A stretch of 64,000 nt of DNA from Stenotrophomonas maltophilia (GTDB lineage: Bacteria > Pseudomonadota > Gammaproteobacteria > Xanthomonadales > Xanthomonadaceae), in the NCBI GenBank assembly GCA_900113425.1, contig FOZF01000001.1, forward strand, positions 784,358 to 848,357. Direction: 5' to 3'. Position numbers and translations under genes: made by a program. Shown one piece after another: positions 36,797 to 45,520 of the stretch. The notes under the pieces are model-generated. The model saw only the letters and a program-made list of their open reading frames with translations, was not told the DNA's origin and did not search any database. Position 1 is the first letter of the stretch. Each line of letters opens with the position of its first letter.

Positions 36797-37366
36797 TCAG
36801 GGATTGCTGGCGGTGCCCTGCTCTGGGCCGACCCAGGGCGTGATCGAGACCCGGACCTTGAGCCGGTTGCCGGGGTCTTCCGGCAGGCGCGAGCGGTATT
36901 TGGTGCCCCTGTAGACGTAATCCACGTCGTAGGCGATGGGGCGACGGAACTCGCGCCCGACGGGAACGATCCGACAGTCGCGGGTCAGCATCGGCCCGTT
37001 GTTGGTGGGACCGGTGGGCGCGGCCGGCGTCTCGACTGCGGTCTCGTCCACCGCCTCCTCGTCGCTGCGCTTGAACATCGAGCGCACCGAGTCCCAGAAG
37101 CGGCTGATCCGGCCCTTGTCCTCCGTCGGCTCCTCGCCGGTGACGTTCACCGGGGCCAGGGTCCGGGTCGACACCGGCTCGCAATGCTCCTCGGTCCGGG
37201 TCGCGCGCAGGGTCTGGAACACCGGCTCGACGTTCAGCACCTGGGCATAGTCGAACTTCACGTTCTCCACGATCACCACCCGGTTGCGGGGCTCCCCCTC
37301 CTGGGCCAGAGCCACGGCCGGCAACGCCGACAGCCAGGCCAGGGTCAGCAACGCGGTGGATTTCAT
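36797..37366 (-). CDS. secreted protein of unknown function, UmoD-like
   Basis: A 189-residue protein with a signal peptide (MKSTALLTLAWLSALPAVALA). The N-terminal half holds VVIVENVKFDYAQVLNVEPVF, and the C-terminal half has CRIVPVGREFRRPIAYDVDYVYRG and RLPEDPGNRLKVRVSITP. The YDVxYxYxG...DPGxRxxVRV pattern is shared with UmoD-like and glycine-zipper envelope proteins, although no glycine zipper is present. Two cysteines (EHCEP and RDCRI) may form a disulfide. The acidic middle (about 85-125) looks flexible. The start at 37366 puts the signal peptide first. Function unknown. Confidence 0.78.
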   Translation of the reverse strand: MKSTALLTLAWLSALPAVALAQEGEPRNRVVIVENVKFDYAQVLNVEPVFQTLRATRTEEHCEPVSTRTLAPVNVTGEEPTEDKGRISRFWDSVRSMFKRSDEEAVDETAVETPAAPTGPTNNGPMLTRDCRIVPVGREFRRPIAYDVDYVYRGTKYRSRLPEDPGNRLKVRVSITPWVGPEQGTASNP

Positions 37367-37553
37367 TGGCGACGGGAGCAAGGACACGGCAATAGTGTAG
37401 GCAGTGACGAGCGCAAGGGGCTGAACATTACCCGTCCGCGCCGCTCCTGCCCACCCCACCTTGGTGGCCCCCGGGTCCACCGGTGGCAGGCGGTCCCCCC
37501 AAAGGGGGCCGACACGTTCTAAAATCGCAGGCTTGTCCCCCAGCCACACCCCC

Positions 37554-38930
37554 ATGACCCTGCGCCTGCACAACAACCTGACACGCCAGCTCGAACCGTT
37601 CATTCCGCTCGACCCGGCCTGTCCGACCCTGTATGTGTGCGGCCCGACGGTCTACAACTACGTGCACATCGGCAATGCCCGTGGGCCGGTGGTGTTCGGG
37701 GTGCTGGCCGACCTGCTGCGGCGGCGTTTCGGCGCCCTGCGCTACGCCCGCAACATCACCGACGTGGATGACAAGATCAACACGGCCGCGCGCGAACAGG
37801 GGGTGCCGATCAGCACCATCACCGACCGTTTCGCCGCCGCCTACCGCGAGGACATGGCCGCGCTGGGCGTGGTGCCGCCGGACATCGAACCGGAAGTGAC
37901 CGCGCACATGCCGCAGATCATCACCATGATCGAGCAGCTCATCGCCAATGGTCATGCCTATGCCGCCGAGGGCCACGTGCTGTTCGCCGTGGCCAGCTTC
38001 GATGGCTACGGCAAGCTCTCCCGCCGCGACCCGGAAGAAATGCTGGCCGGCGCCCGCGTCGATGTCGCCCCGTACAAGCGCGATCCGGGCGATTTCGTGC
38101 TGTGGAAGCCGTCCACCGACGACCTGCCGGGCTGGGCGTCGCCGTGGGGCCGTGGCCGCCCCGGCTGGCACATCGAATGCTCGGCGATGGCTGCCGCCCA
38201 TCTGGGCGAGACCATCGACATCCATGCCGGTGGTGTCGACCTGCAGTTCCCGCACCACGAGAACGAAATCGCGCAGAGCGAATGCGCCCATGGCGGGAAG
38301 ATCTTCGCCCGCTTCTGGCTGCACAACGGCATGCTCAATTTCGGCGGCGCCAAGATGAGCAAGTCGCTGGGCAACATCGAACGCGTGCACGACCTGGTGC
38401 GCCAGCACCCGCCGGAAGCGCTGCGCCTGGCCCTGCTGTCGGCCCACTACCGGCAGCCGCTGGACTGGTCCGACGCGCTGATCGAACAGTCGGTGCGCAC
38501 GCTGGACCGCCTCTACGGCACCCTGCGCGAGCTCGCCGCGGTTCCGGCCGTGGCGGTGATCCCGGCCACGGTCGAGGCAACCCTGGATGACGACCTCAAC
38601 ACGCCGCAGGCGCTGGCCGAACTGGCGCGCATCGCCGCCGAAGCACGCCGCGCCATCGAGCCGGCCGAACAGGCGCGCCTGAAAGGCGAGCTGCTCGGTG
38701 CGGGTCTGGCGCTGGGCCTGCTGCAGGCCGACCCGGCGCAGTGGTTCGGCACCGTTGCCCACGATGATGGCGAGGATGCGCGCATCCAGGGCCTCATCGA
38801 TGAACGCGCCGCCGCCAAGAAGGCGCGTGACTTCGCCCGTTCCGACGCCATCCGCGACCAGCTGGCCGCCGAAGGCATCGTGCTGGAAGACACCCCGCAG
38901 GGCGTGCGCTGGTCGCGCAAGCGCGGCTGA
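37554..38930 (+). CDS. cysS: cysteinyl-tRNA synthetase
   Basis: Class I synthetase of 458 residues. The HIGH-type motif is [13 protein letters not shown], the zinc cysteine is in YVCGPTVYN with [13 protein letters not shown] and [12 protein letters not shown], and KMSKS is in [10 protein letters not shown]. The open frame extends upstream, but [12 protein letters not shown] is the family start and lies 28 bases after a -10-like TAAAAT (37520-37525). sufE follows. Confidence 0.95.
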   Translation: MTLRLHNNLTRQLEPFIPLDPACPTLYVCGPTVYNYVHIGNARGPVVFGVLADLLRRRFGALRYARNITDVDDKINTAAREQGVPISTITDRFAAAYREDMAALGVVPPDIEPEVTAHMPQIITMIEQLIANGHAYAAEGHVLFAVASFDGYGKLSRRDPEEMLAGARVDVAPYKRDPGDFVLWKPSTDDLPGWASPWGRGRPGWHIECSAMAAAHLGETIDIHAGGVDLQFPHHENEIAQSECAHGGKIFARFWLHNGMLNFGGAKMSKSLGNIERVHDLVRQHPPEALRLALLSAHYRQPLDWSDALIEQSVRTLDRLYGTLRELAAVPAVAVIPATVEATLDDDLNTPQALAELARIAAEARRAIEPAEQARLKGELLGAGLALGLLQADPAQWFGTVAHDDGEDARIQGLIDERAAAKKARDFARSDAIRDQLAAEGIVLEDTPQGVRWSRKRG

Positions 38931-38965
38931 TCCGCGCCTGTCACGCCCCCACCCAAGAGATTGCA

Positions 38966-39418
38966 GTGATCGACTCCCCGTTCCCGCTTGAACCCACCAC
39001 CGCCGAGGCCCAGGCCGCCATCGCCGAGGAATTCGGCTTCTTCGGCGACTGGTCCGAGCGCTACCAGTACCTGATCGACCTCGGCCGCAAGCTGCCGGCC
39101 TTCCCAGAAGAGTGGAAGACCGAAGAACACCGCCTGCTCGGCTGCCAGTCGATGGTCTGGATCGTTCCGGAAGGCAATGCGCAGTCGCTGCGCTTCCACG
39201 CCATCAGTGATTCGGCGATCGTCTCCGGCCTGATCTTCCTGGCCCTGCGCGTCTATTCCGGGCGCTCGGCACAGGAAATCCTCGATACGCAGCCGAGCTA
39301 CATCCAGGACATCGGCCTGGCCCGCCATCTGTCGCCGACCCGCAGCAACGGCGTCGCAGCGATGCTGGCCTTCATCCGCGAGACGGCGCAGGCCCAGCTG
39401 CAGCGCGGACAATCGTGA
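38966..39418 (+). CDS. sufE: SufE-type sulfur acceptor protein
   Basis: A 150-residue SufE/CsdE-like protein, which takes persulfide sulfur from a cysteine desulfurase for iron-sulfur cluster assembly. The acceptor cysteine is C60 in RLLGCQSMVWIV; the EEFGFFGDWSERYQYLIDLGR start and RSNGVAAMLAFIRE end are typical. The start is GTG with AAGAGA upstream. No suf operon is here. The stop overlaps the next GTG (GTGA). Confidence 0.92.
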   Translation: MIDSPFPLEPTTAEAQAAIAEEFGFFGDWSERYQYLIDLGRKLPAFPEEWKTEEHRLLGCQSMVWIVPEGNAQSLRFHAISDSAIVSGLIFLALRVYSGRSAQEILDTQPSYIQDIGLARHLSPTRSNGVAAMLAFIRETAQAQLQRGQS

Positions 39419-40662
39419 GCGGGGCCGCCCCGGCCGAAGACACGGCGCTGGGCCTGCTGGCCCGGCCGGGCTTCGCCAAGCTGCTGGCCTACCGCATCTT
39501 CGCCATGCTGTCCTACCAGGTGGTGGCCGTCACCGTCGGCTGGCACATCTACGAAGTCACCCGCAATCCGTTCTCGCTGGGCCTGATCGGTCTGGCCGAG
39601 GTGCTGCCGTTCTTCTGCGTGGCCCCGTTCGCCGGCTATCTGGTCGACCATCTGCCGCGGCGCAAGCTGGGCATGGTTGCCTGCTCCGGCCTGATCGCCA
39701 CGGCGCTGGTACTGACCAGCGTGGCCAAGGGCTGGCTGCCGTTCCAAGGCGTGTGGCCGATCTATGCGGCAATTGCACTGACCGGCATGGTCCGTGCCTT
39801 TCTTTCCCCGATCTACAACGCTTTGTTCGCCCGCGTGCTGGCGCGCGATCAGTTCGCACGCGGTGCGGGACTGGGCGCTGTGGTGTTCCAGGCCGGCATG
39901 GTGGTGGGTCCGGCGCTGGGCGGCGTGCTGGTCGGCCTGGGAGGCAAGGGGCTGTCCTATGGCGTGGCGACGGCCTTCGCGCTGGTGGCAGTGGCCTGCC
40001 TGGCGACGCTGAAGGTGGAGGAACCGGTGCACAGCGGCCCCGCAGCACCGATCTTCCAGAGCATCGCCGAAGGTGCGCGCTTCGTGGTCGGCAACCGCAT
40101 CATGGTCGGCGCGATGGCGCTGGACATGTTCTCGGTGCTGCTGGGCGGTGTGGTGGCGATGCTGCCCGCCTTCCTGCATGAGATCCTGCACCATGGACCC
40201 GAAGGGCTGGGCATCCTGCGCGCTGCGCCCGCTCTGGGCTCGATCGGCGTGGGCCTGTGGCTTGCGCGGCATCCCCTGCACCGCAACGCCGGCCGGGTGC
40301 TGTTGTTTGCGGTCGCCGGGTTCGGGCTGTGCGTGATCGGTTTCGGGCTGTCGCAGCACTTCTGGCTGTCGGCGCTGATCCTGCTGTTCTACGGCGCCTT
40401 CGATGGCGTGTCGGTGGTGGTCCGCTCGACCATCCTGCAGCTGGCGACGCCCGAGGAAATGCGTGGGCGGGTATCGTCGATCAACGGCATCTTCATCAGC
40501 TCGTCCAACGAACTGGGCGCCTTCTATGCCGGCACGATGGCACGACTGCTGGGCCTGGTACCGGCAGTGGTGCTGGGGGGCTTCGCGGTGCTGAGCGTGG
40601 CCGGGATCACCGCGTGGAAGAACCCGACGCTGCGGAAGTTGAATCTTCGCGACCTGCAGTGA
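39415..40662 (+). CDS. MFS transporter, Bcr/EntS-like
   Basis: A 415-residue, twelve-span transporter of the MFS_3/EntS group (SYQVVAVTVGWHIYEVTRNPFSLGLIGL, AGYLVDHLPRRKLG, YGAFDGVSVVVRSTILQLATPEEMRGRVSS). The RGR motif in the central loop fits this group. The GTG start overlaps the sufE stop, so the two are co-translated. The substrate is unknown, and no siderophore genes are nearby. Confidence 0.87.
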   Translation: MSGAAPAEDTALGLLARPGFAKLLAYRIFAMLSYQVVAVTVGWHIYEVTRNPFSLGLIGLAEVLPFFCVAPFAGYLVDHLPRRKLGMVACSGLIATALVLTSVAKGWLPFQGVWPIYAAIALTGMVRAFLSPIYNALFARVLARDQFARGAGLGAVVFQAGMVVGPALGGVLVGLGGKGLSYGVATAFALVAVACLATLKVEEPVHSGPAAPIFQSIAEGARFVVGNRIMVGAMALDMFSVLLGGVVAMLPAFLHEILHHGPEGLGILRAAPALGSIGVGLWLARHPLHRNAGRVLLFAVAGFGLCVIGFGLSQHFWLSALILLFYGAFDGVSVVVRSTILQLATPEEMRGRVSSINGIFISSSNELGAFYAGTMARLLGLVPAVVLGGFAVLSVAGITAWKNPTLRKLNLRDLQ

Positions 40663-40734
40663 CGCTGCGAACAGCGGATTCGGCGGCGCCGGGCGTTTGG
40701 CTGGGGCCGTTGCTCTCCCTCGATGATTGGGCTT

Positions 40735-40781
40735 GTCACTTTCTTTTCGCGAAAAGAAAGTAACCAAAGAAACGCTCCGCC
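40735..40781 (+). repeat. ACTTTCTTT palindromic repeat, copy 1
   Basis: A perfect 24-base palindrome (40738-40761; arms ACTTTCTTTTCG/CGAAAAGAAAGT) is followed by AACCAAAGAAACGCTCCGCC. A second copy with the same arms and tail lies at 55835-55883. Confidence 0.85.
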
Positions 40782-40810
40782 ATCCGCGAGCGCACGCATG
40801 ACCGCTCCTC

Positions 40811-40834
40811 GTAGAGCCAAGCCATGCTGGGCTG
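40811..40834 (+). repeat. SMAG-type element, AGCC variant
   Basis: GTAGAGCCAAGCCATGCTGG followed by GCTGC: a GTAG head and a hairpin AGCCxAGC-CAT-GCTxGGCT, a sequence variant of the SMAG family. Confidence 0.75.
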
Positions 40835-40964
40835 CTTTTGCTTTTGCTTTTGCTCTTCCTTGCCCTCCGGCTTCGGCCTGAGCCGAGCGTGGGCTCGGCT
40901 CCACCCCGGGCTCCACCCGATACCCGGAAGGCGCTGCTCTACACAGCCAACTTGAACCCAACAA

Positions 40965-40988
40965 AAAACCCGGCCGAGGCCGGGTTTT
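40965..40988. terminator. bidirectional terminator before the dksA-like gene end
   Basis: AAAACCCGGCC and GGCCGGGTTTT form an 11-base stem with a two-base loop; A and T runs flank it. It lies 26 bases after the minus-strand dksA-like stop. Confidence 0.9.
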
Positions 40989-41014
40989 CTGCATGACGCT
41001 ACAACGACCGGGAA

Positions 41015-42232
41015 TCAGTCGCCCTGCTGCTTCTGCAGGTGCTCCCAACGCTCCTGGGCGTCGATGGTGCGCTCGGCCGTCAGGCGCGCTTCCAGGCGCT
41101 CCAGACCGATCTCTTCACCCGTGTCCACGCAGTAGCCGTAATCACCGGCTTCCAGGCGCTTGAGCGTGCTGTCGATCTTGCCGATCAGCTTGCGGTAGCG
41201 GTCGCGGGTGCGCAGTTCCAGCGAGTTCTCGGTCTCACGGGTCGCACGTTCGGCCTCGTCGCCGATGTCACGCACTTCCTCGCGCAGATTCTCGATGGTC
41301 TGCTTGGACTCCTCCACCAGGTCCGCGCGCCAGTTCTGCAGGCGCTGGCGGAAGTACTCCTGCTGCAGCGGGCTCATGTATTCCTCTTCCGACGACGGCT
41401 TGTAACCGGCCGGCAGGATCGGGCGGCCAGTGGCCTCGTCGGTCTTGTACTCGACGACCTTGTACTTGCTGCGCGGGGCCGGCGCGGCCGAGCGGGCGGC
41501 GACGGCCACGGCCACCTTGCCGACAGGGCGCGACACGGTCTTCGGAGCGGGATCGGATTTCACGGCGGTTTTGGCAGGCGATTTCGAAACGGGCACGGGA
41601 TTCTTGGATTGCGGGGCGGTCGATGCGGAAGGTGCAGCGGCCGAGGCCGGCTTGGATGCCGGTTTGGCTGCAGCACCTGCCGCGGTCTTGGCCGGGACAG
41701 GCTTGGCCGGAGCCTGCGTTGCGGCAGGCTTCGGTGCGGACTTCACTACGGGGGCCGGTGCCGGCTTGGCAGCCGGCGTGGCGATATTCTTGGTGACCTT
41801 CTTTACAGCGGCAGGCTTGGCCGCCGGCTTGAGCGCCGCGGCCTTCTTTGCCGCTGGCGGTGCAACCGGCTTTTTCACCGCCGCCTTCGGCGCCGGCTTG
41901 GCTGCCGGCTTCTTCGCAGCCGGTTTGGCAGCAGCCTTCTTGACCGGGGCAGCCTTGCTGGCGGTCTTTTTCACTACCGGCGCCTTCTTGCTGGCAGCAG
42001 CAGGTTTGGCCTTGACCGGCGCAGCGGCCTTCTTGACGGCCGCTTTGCTTGCCTTGGCCGGCGTTTTTTTCGCGGTGGCCTTCCTGGCCGCCGGTTGCGA
42101 GGACGCTGCCTTGGTCGCCGGCTTGGCCGCCGGCTTCTTGACAACGGGCTTTGCCGCCAACTTCTTCACAACAGGCTTGGCGGTTTTCTTGGCGGCCTTT
42201 GCGGCCTTCTTTGCAGTTTTTTTAGCAGCCAC
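41015..42232 (-). CDS. dksA: DksA-like protein with histone H1-like Lys/Ala/Pro N-terminal region
   Basis: A 405-residue protein in two parts. Residues 1 to about 253 are almost only Lys, Ala, Pro, Val and Thr (AAKKTAKK, KPAAKPA units), like histone H1 or AlgP. Residues about 254-405 form a DksA domain: coiled coil (PLQQEYFRQRLQNWRADLVEE) and a C-terminal GDYGYCVDTGEEIGLERLEA region. The zinc finger is degenerate, with one cysteine instead of four. DksA binds the RNA polymerase secondary channel with ppGpp; the basic arm probably binds nucleic acid. The start is GTG with AAGGAAGAG upstream and a TATAAA -10 at 42277-42282. Confidence 0.88.
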   Translation of the reverse strand: MAAKKTAKKAAKAAKKTAKPVVKKLAAKPVVKKPAAKPATKAASSQPAARKATAKKTPAKASKAAVKKAAAPVKAKPAAASKKAPVVKKTASKAAPVKKAAAKPAAKKPAAKPAPKAAVKKPVAPPAAKKAAALKPAAKPAAVKKVTKNIATPAAKPAPAPVVKSAPKPAATQAPAKPVPAKTAAGAAAKPASKPASAAAPSASTAPQSKNPVPVSKSPAKTAVKSDPAPKTVSRPVGKVAVAVAARSAAPAPRSKYKVVEYKTDEATGRPILPAGYKPSSEEEYMSPLQQEYFRQRLQNWRADLVEESKQTIENLREEVRDIGDEAERATRETENSLELRTRDRYRKLIGKIDSTLKRLEAGDYGYCVDTGEEIGLERLEARLTAERTIDAQERWEHLQKQQGD

Positions 42233-42276
42233 GAAACGCTCTTCCTTGGATTCCCCGGGGCCCGGGAAAGCGGGCC

Positions 42277-42282
42277 TTTATA
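42277..42282 (-). promoter_or_regulatory. candidate -10 of the dksA-like gene
   Basis: TATAAA on the minus strand lies about 45 bases before the GTG start, in an otherwise GC-rich gap. Confidence 0.5.
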
Positions 42283-42492
42283 GCCTACCCGACCCGCAGC
42301 AGCAACCTCGACAGCCCCGCTCCATTCAGTCCTGGAGTCAAGGCCCCCAAGGGGCAGTCCGACGAACACGGACCGCCTCGCGCGGTACGGAACCTGGCCG
42401 GCACCCGAAGGTGCCGGTACCGGTCGCAGGCCATCGGCGACATGCGACCAACGGCCCATCCTGCACAAATGCGGCCTTCATGCCAACTGGCA

Positions 42493-42504
42493 TAAGATGA
42501 CTGG
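42493..42504 (+). promoter_or_regulatory. candidate -10 of yidD, implying a leaderless mRNA
   Basis: TAAGAT (42493-42498) lies six bases before the GTG start of yidD, the same spacing as at metX. No ribosome binding site is visible, and the -35 is weak. Confidence 0.4.
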
Positions 42505-42759
42505 GTGATCTCGCGCCTGCTCATTGCCCTGCTGCGCTTCTACAAGCGCTTCATCAGCCCCCTGCTGGGGCCACGCTGCCGTTTCGTGCCGAGCTGTTCT
42601 GAATACGCGATGGAAGCCATCTCCCTGCATGGCCCGCTGCGCGGCAGCTGGCTGGCCGCGCGCCGGCTCGGCCGCTGCCACCCCTTCCACCCCGGCGGTG
42701 TCGACCTCGTTCCCGAACGCACCGACACCCCTTCATGCCGTTGCACAGGAAAACACTGA
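42505..42759 (+). CDS. yidD: membrane protein insertion efficiency factor YidD
   Basis: An 84-residue amphipathic protein that assists YidC-dependent insertion. The family signature is complete: [31 protein letters not shown] and [18 protein letters not shown], with three conserved cysteines. The start is GTG. It is placed directly before pyrC rather than in the rpmH-rnpA-yidD-yidC cluster seen in many bacteria. Confidence 0.93.
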   Translation: MISRLLIALLRFYKRFISPLLGPRCRFVPSCSEYAMEAISLHGPLRGSWLAARRLGRCHPFHPGGVDLVPERTDTPSCRCTGKH

Positions 42760-42760
42760 C

Positions 42761-44107
42761 ATGTCCTCCACGCTCATCACCAACGCCCGCATGGTCAATG
42801 AAGGTCGCACCTTCGACGGCGACCTGCGCATCGAGAACGATCGCATCGCGCAGATCGGCACCGGGCTGGCGCCGCGCGAGGGTGAACAGGTGGTGGACGC
42901 CGCCGGCCGCTGGCTGTTGCCCGGCATGATCGACGACCAGGTGCACTTCCGCGAGCCTGGACTCACCCACAAGGGCGATATCGCCAGTGAATCGGCCGCC
43001 GCGGTGGCCGGCGGCCTGACCAGCTTCATGGACATGCCCAACACCAATCCGCCGACGCTGGACTCCACCATCCTAGAAGCCAAGTACGAACTGGCGCGCG
43101 GCCGCGCCTGGGCCAACTACGGCTTCTACCACGGGGCCAGCAACGACAATCTTGAGGCCATCCGCCAGCTCGATCCGAAGAAGGCACCAGGCGTGAAGGT
43201 GTTCATGGGCGCGTCCACCGGCAACATGCTGGTCGACAACCCGGAAACGCTGGACGCGATCTTCCGCGAGTGTCCGACCCCGATCATCACGCACTGTGAA
43301 GACACGCCGATGATCGATGCCAACCTGAAAGCCTTCCAGGAAAAATACGGCGACGCGCTGACCCCGGACATGCACCCGGACATCCGTTCGCGCGAAGCCT
43401 GCATCAAGTCGACGCGGCTGGCGATGTCGCTGGCACGCAAGCACGGCACCCGCCTGCACGTCCTGCATATCTCCACCGCCGACGAACTGGCCCTGTTCGA
43501 GAAGGGCCCGCTGATCCGGGCCGATGGCAGCCGCAAGCAGATCACCGCCGAAACCTGCGTGCACTTCCTGCACTTCGCCCGCCCGGATTACGCCACCAAG
43601 GGCAACCTGATCAAGTGCAATCCGGCCATCAAGGACGTCGCCGACCGCGAGGCGATCACCGCCGCGCTGGCAGACGACGTGCTGGACGTGCTGGCCACCG
43701 ACCATGCCCCGCACACCTGGGAGGAGAAGCAGAAGCCCTACGCGCAGGCGCCGTCCGGCCTGCCCCTGGTGCAGTACGCGCTGGTGGCCGCACTGGAGCG
43801 CGTGCACGAGGGCAAGCTGACCCGTGAGCAGGTGGTGCAGAAATTCGCGCATGCCCCGGCGCAGCTGTTCGACGTGGAGCAGCGCGGCTTCCTTCGCGAA
43901 GGCTATTTCGCCGACCTCGTGCTGGTGGAAGACGTGCCGTTCACGGTCAAGCGCGAGGACGTGCTCTCCAAGTGCGGCTGGTCGCCGTTTGAAGGCACGA
44001 CCTTCCGGTCGCGCATCGCCTCCACATGGGTCAACGGCCAGCGGGTGTGGGACGGCAGCACACTGGTGGGCGAGCCCGCCGGCCAGCGCTTGACCTACGA
44101 CCGCTGA
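42761..44107 (+). CDS. pyrC: dihydroorotase (class I type)
   Basis: Amidohydrolase of 448 residues that closes carbamoyl-aspartate to dihydroorotate in pyrimidine synthesis. Metal-site stretches are MIDDQVHFREPGLTHKGDI, TPIITHCEDTP, LHVLHISTADE and LATDHAPHTWEEK. The usual HxH of the first strand is QVH here, a Gln in place of the first histidine, as I recall from some Bacteroidetes-type dihydroorotases. The ATG at 42761 follows the yidD stop by one base. The stop overlaps the next ATG (TGATG). Confidence 0.92.
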   Translation: MSSTLITNARMVNEGRTFDGDLRIENDRIAQIGTGLAPREGEQVVDAAGRWLLPGMIDDQVHFREPGLTHKGDIASESAAAVAGGLTSFMDMPNTNPPTLDSTILEAKYELARGRAWANYGFYHGASNDNLEAIRQLDPKKAPGVKVFMGASTGNMLVDNPETLDAIFRECPTPIITHCEDTPMIDANLKAFQEKYGDALTPDMHPDIRSREACIKSTRLAMSLARKHGTRLHVLHISTADELALFEKGPLIRADGSRKQITAETCVHFLHFARPDYATKGNLIKCNPAIKDVADREAITAALADDVLDVLATDHAPHTWEEKQKPYAQAPSGLPLVQYALVAALERVHEGKLTREQVVQKFAHAPAQLFDVEQRGFLREGYFADLVLVEDVPFTVKREDVLSKCGWSPFEGTTFRSRIASTWVNGQRVWDGSTLVGEPAGQRLTYDR

Positions 44108-44952
44108 TGCGTCGGGTCCTCATGCTGGGGGTGCTGCTTGCCGCTCCCCTCTGGGCCGCATCTGCGGCACAGGCCCAGGACGACATCGGCAGCCTGATCG
44201 ACAGCCGTGTGGTGTTTCCCGCCAGTGCGTCGCAGGGCGCGCTGGTGATCGGCAAGGTTCCCGCCGGCAGCCGCGTGCAGTATGCCGGCCGCTCGCTGCG
44301 CGTGAGCGGTTACGGCAGCGTGGTGTTCGGTATCGGCCGTGATGAAAAGGGACCGCTGCGCGTGCAGGTGCAGCGCCCGGACGGCGGCAGCGAAACGGCC
44401 ACCATCACGGTGACGCCGCGTGACTGGCCGACCGAACGGGTCAACGGCGTGCCGCCGAAGACGGTCAATCCTCCGCCCGCCATTGCCGAACGGATCAAGC
44501 GCGAGCAGGCGCAGGTGACCGCCGCGCGTGCCCGCGATGATGACCGCACCGACTTCACCCAGACCTTCATCTGGCCGGTGCAGGGCCGCATCAGCGGCCG
44601 CTTCGGCAACGCCCGCGTCTACAACGGCCAGCCCGGTGCCGGCCATTCCGGCATGGACATCGCGGTACCGACCGGCACGCCGGTGAAGGCACCCGCCGCC
44701 GGGGTGGTCACCTTCGCCGGCCCCGACCTGTACCTGACCGGTGGCACGCTGCTGATCGACCATGGCTACGGCGTCAGCTCGAACTTCCTGCATCTGTCGC
44801 GCATCGACGTCAAGGTCGGTGATCGCGTGGAGCAGGGCCAGGTCATTGCCGCGGTTGGCGCCACGGGCCGTGCCACCGGACCGCATCTGCACTGGGGCAT
44901 GAACTGGTTCGACACCCGCATCGATCCGCTGCTGGTGCTGGAGCGGAAGTAA
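44107..44952 (+). CDS. M23 family metallopeptidase (LytM-type)
   Basis: Secreted peptidoglycan endopeptidase of 281 residues. It has a signal peptide (cleavage near AQAQ), an N-terminal beta-rich region of about 100 residues, and an M23 domain with GHSGMDIAVPTGTPVKAPAAG and GRATGPHLHWGMNW. All zinc-ligand motifs (HxxxD and HxH) are intact, so it is probably active. It is co-translated with pyrC, an arrangement without an obvious functional reason. Confidence 0.92.
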   Translation: MRRVLMLGVLLAAPLWAASAAQAQDDIGSLIDSRVVFPASASQGALVIGKVPAGSRVQYAGRSLRVSGYGSVVFGIGRDEKGPLRVQVQRPDGGSETATITVTPRDWPTERVNGVPPKTVNPPPAIAERIKREQAQVTAARARDDDRTDFTQTFIWPVQGRISGRFGNARVYNGQPGAGHSGMDIAVPTGTPVKAPAAGVVTFAGPDLYLTGGTLLIDHGYGVSSNFLHLSRIDVKVGDRVEQGQVIAAVGATGRATGPHLHWGMNWFDTRIDPLLVLERK

Positions 44953-44965
44953 CCGCGTGCACCCT

Positions 44966-44988
44966 CGCCGGGCATGGCCCGGCGCTAC
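44966..44988 (-). repeat. SMAG (REP) element before the tandem array
   Basis: On the minus strand GTAGCGCCGGGCCATGCCCG plus GCG. It faces the array that follows and could pair with any of its units. Confidence 0.9.
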
Positions 44989-45003
44989 CAGAGCCGCCAA
45001 ACG

Positions 45004-45520
45004 GCAGCGCCGGGCCACGCCCGGCGAGCGCAGCGGCAACGGAATCAGCGACGCGCAACCCGGCAGCGCCGGGCCATGCCCGGCGGCGCAGCGGCCACGG
45101 AATCAGCGACGCGCAACCTGGCAGCGCCGGGCCACGCCCGGCGGCGCAGCGGCAACGGAATCAGCGACGCGCAACCCGGTAGCGCCGGGCCATGCCCGGC
45201 GACGCAGCGGCAACGGAATCAGAGCGACGCGCAACCCGGTAGCGCCGGGCCACGCCCGGCGAGCGCAGCGGCCACGGAATCAGCGACGCGCAACCCGGTA
45301 GCGCCGGGCCATGCCCGGCGACGCAGCGGCAACGGAATCAGAGCGACGCGCAACCCGGTAGCGCCGGGCCACGCCCGGCGAGCGCAGCGGCCACGGAATC
45401 AGCGACGCGCAACCCGGTAGCGCCGGGCCACGCCCGGCGAGCGCAGCGGCCACGGAATCAGCGACGCGCAACCCGGTAGCGCCGGGCCACGCCCGGCGAG
45501 CGCAGCGGCGACGGCATCAG
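45004..45520 (+). repeat. nine-copy 59-bp tandem array built on SMAG elements
   Basis: Units start at 45004, 45063, 45121, 45179, 45239, 45298, 45358, 45417 and 45476, lengths 58-60. Each is a SMAG palindrome (G[TC]AGCGCCGGGCCA[TC]GCC), then a spacer ending GGAATCAGCGACGCGCAACC. A 119-base pair of units (45179-45297) is repeated exactly at 45298-45416, showing recent duplication. The last unit runs into the stop codon of the convergent minus-strand gene. The array fills the gap between two convergent genes. Confidence 0.97.

Larger units (their letters stand above)
40663..41014. other. intergenic region with repeats and a terminator
   Basis: This 350-base gap between convergent genes has no convincing gene. 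In order it holds a palindromic repeat (40735-40781), a SMAG-type element (40811-40834), a short tandem run of GCTTTT units (about 40831-40853), a GAGCC/GGCTC inverted repeat near 40880-40902 and a bidirectional terminator (40965-40988). Confidence 0.8.

Noticed and set aside
37376..37553. Cysteine-responsive leader or T-box before cysS
   Set aside because: The hairpins in this gap lie upstream of the likely -10 (37520-37525), so they are not in the message; no T-box sequence is visible.
45004..45520. Possible CRISPR array
   Set aside because: The spacers between palindromes are nearly identical, so this is a simple tandem array; no cas genes are nearby.
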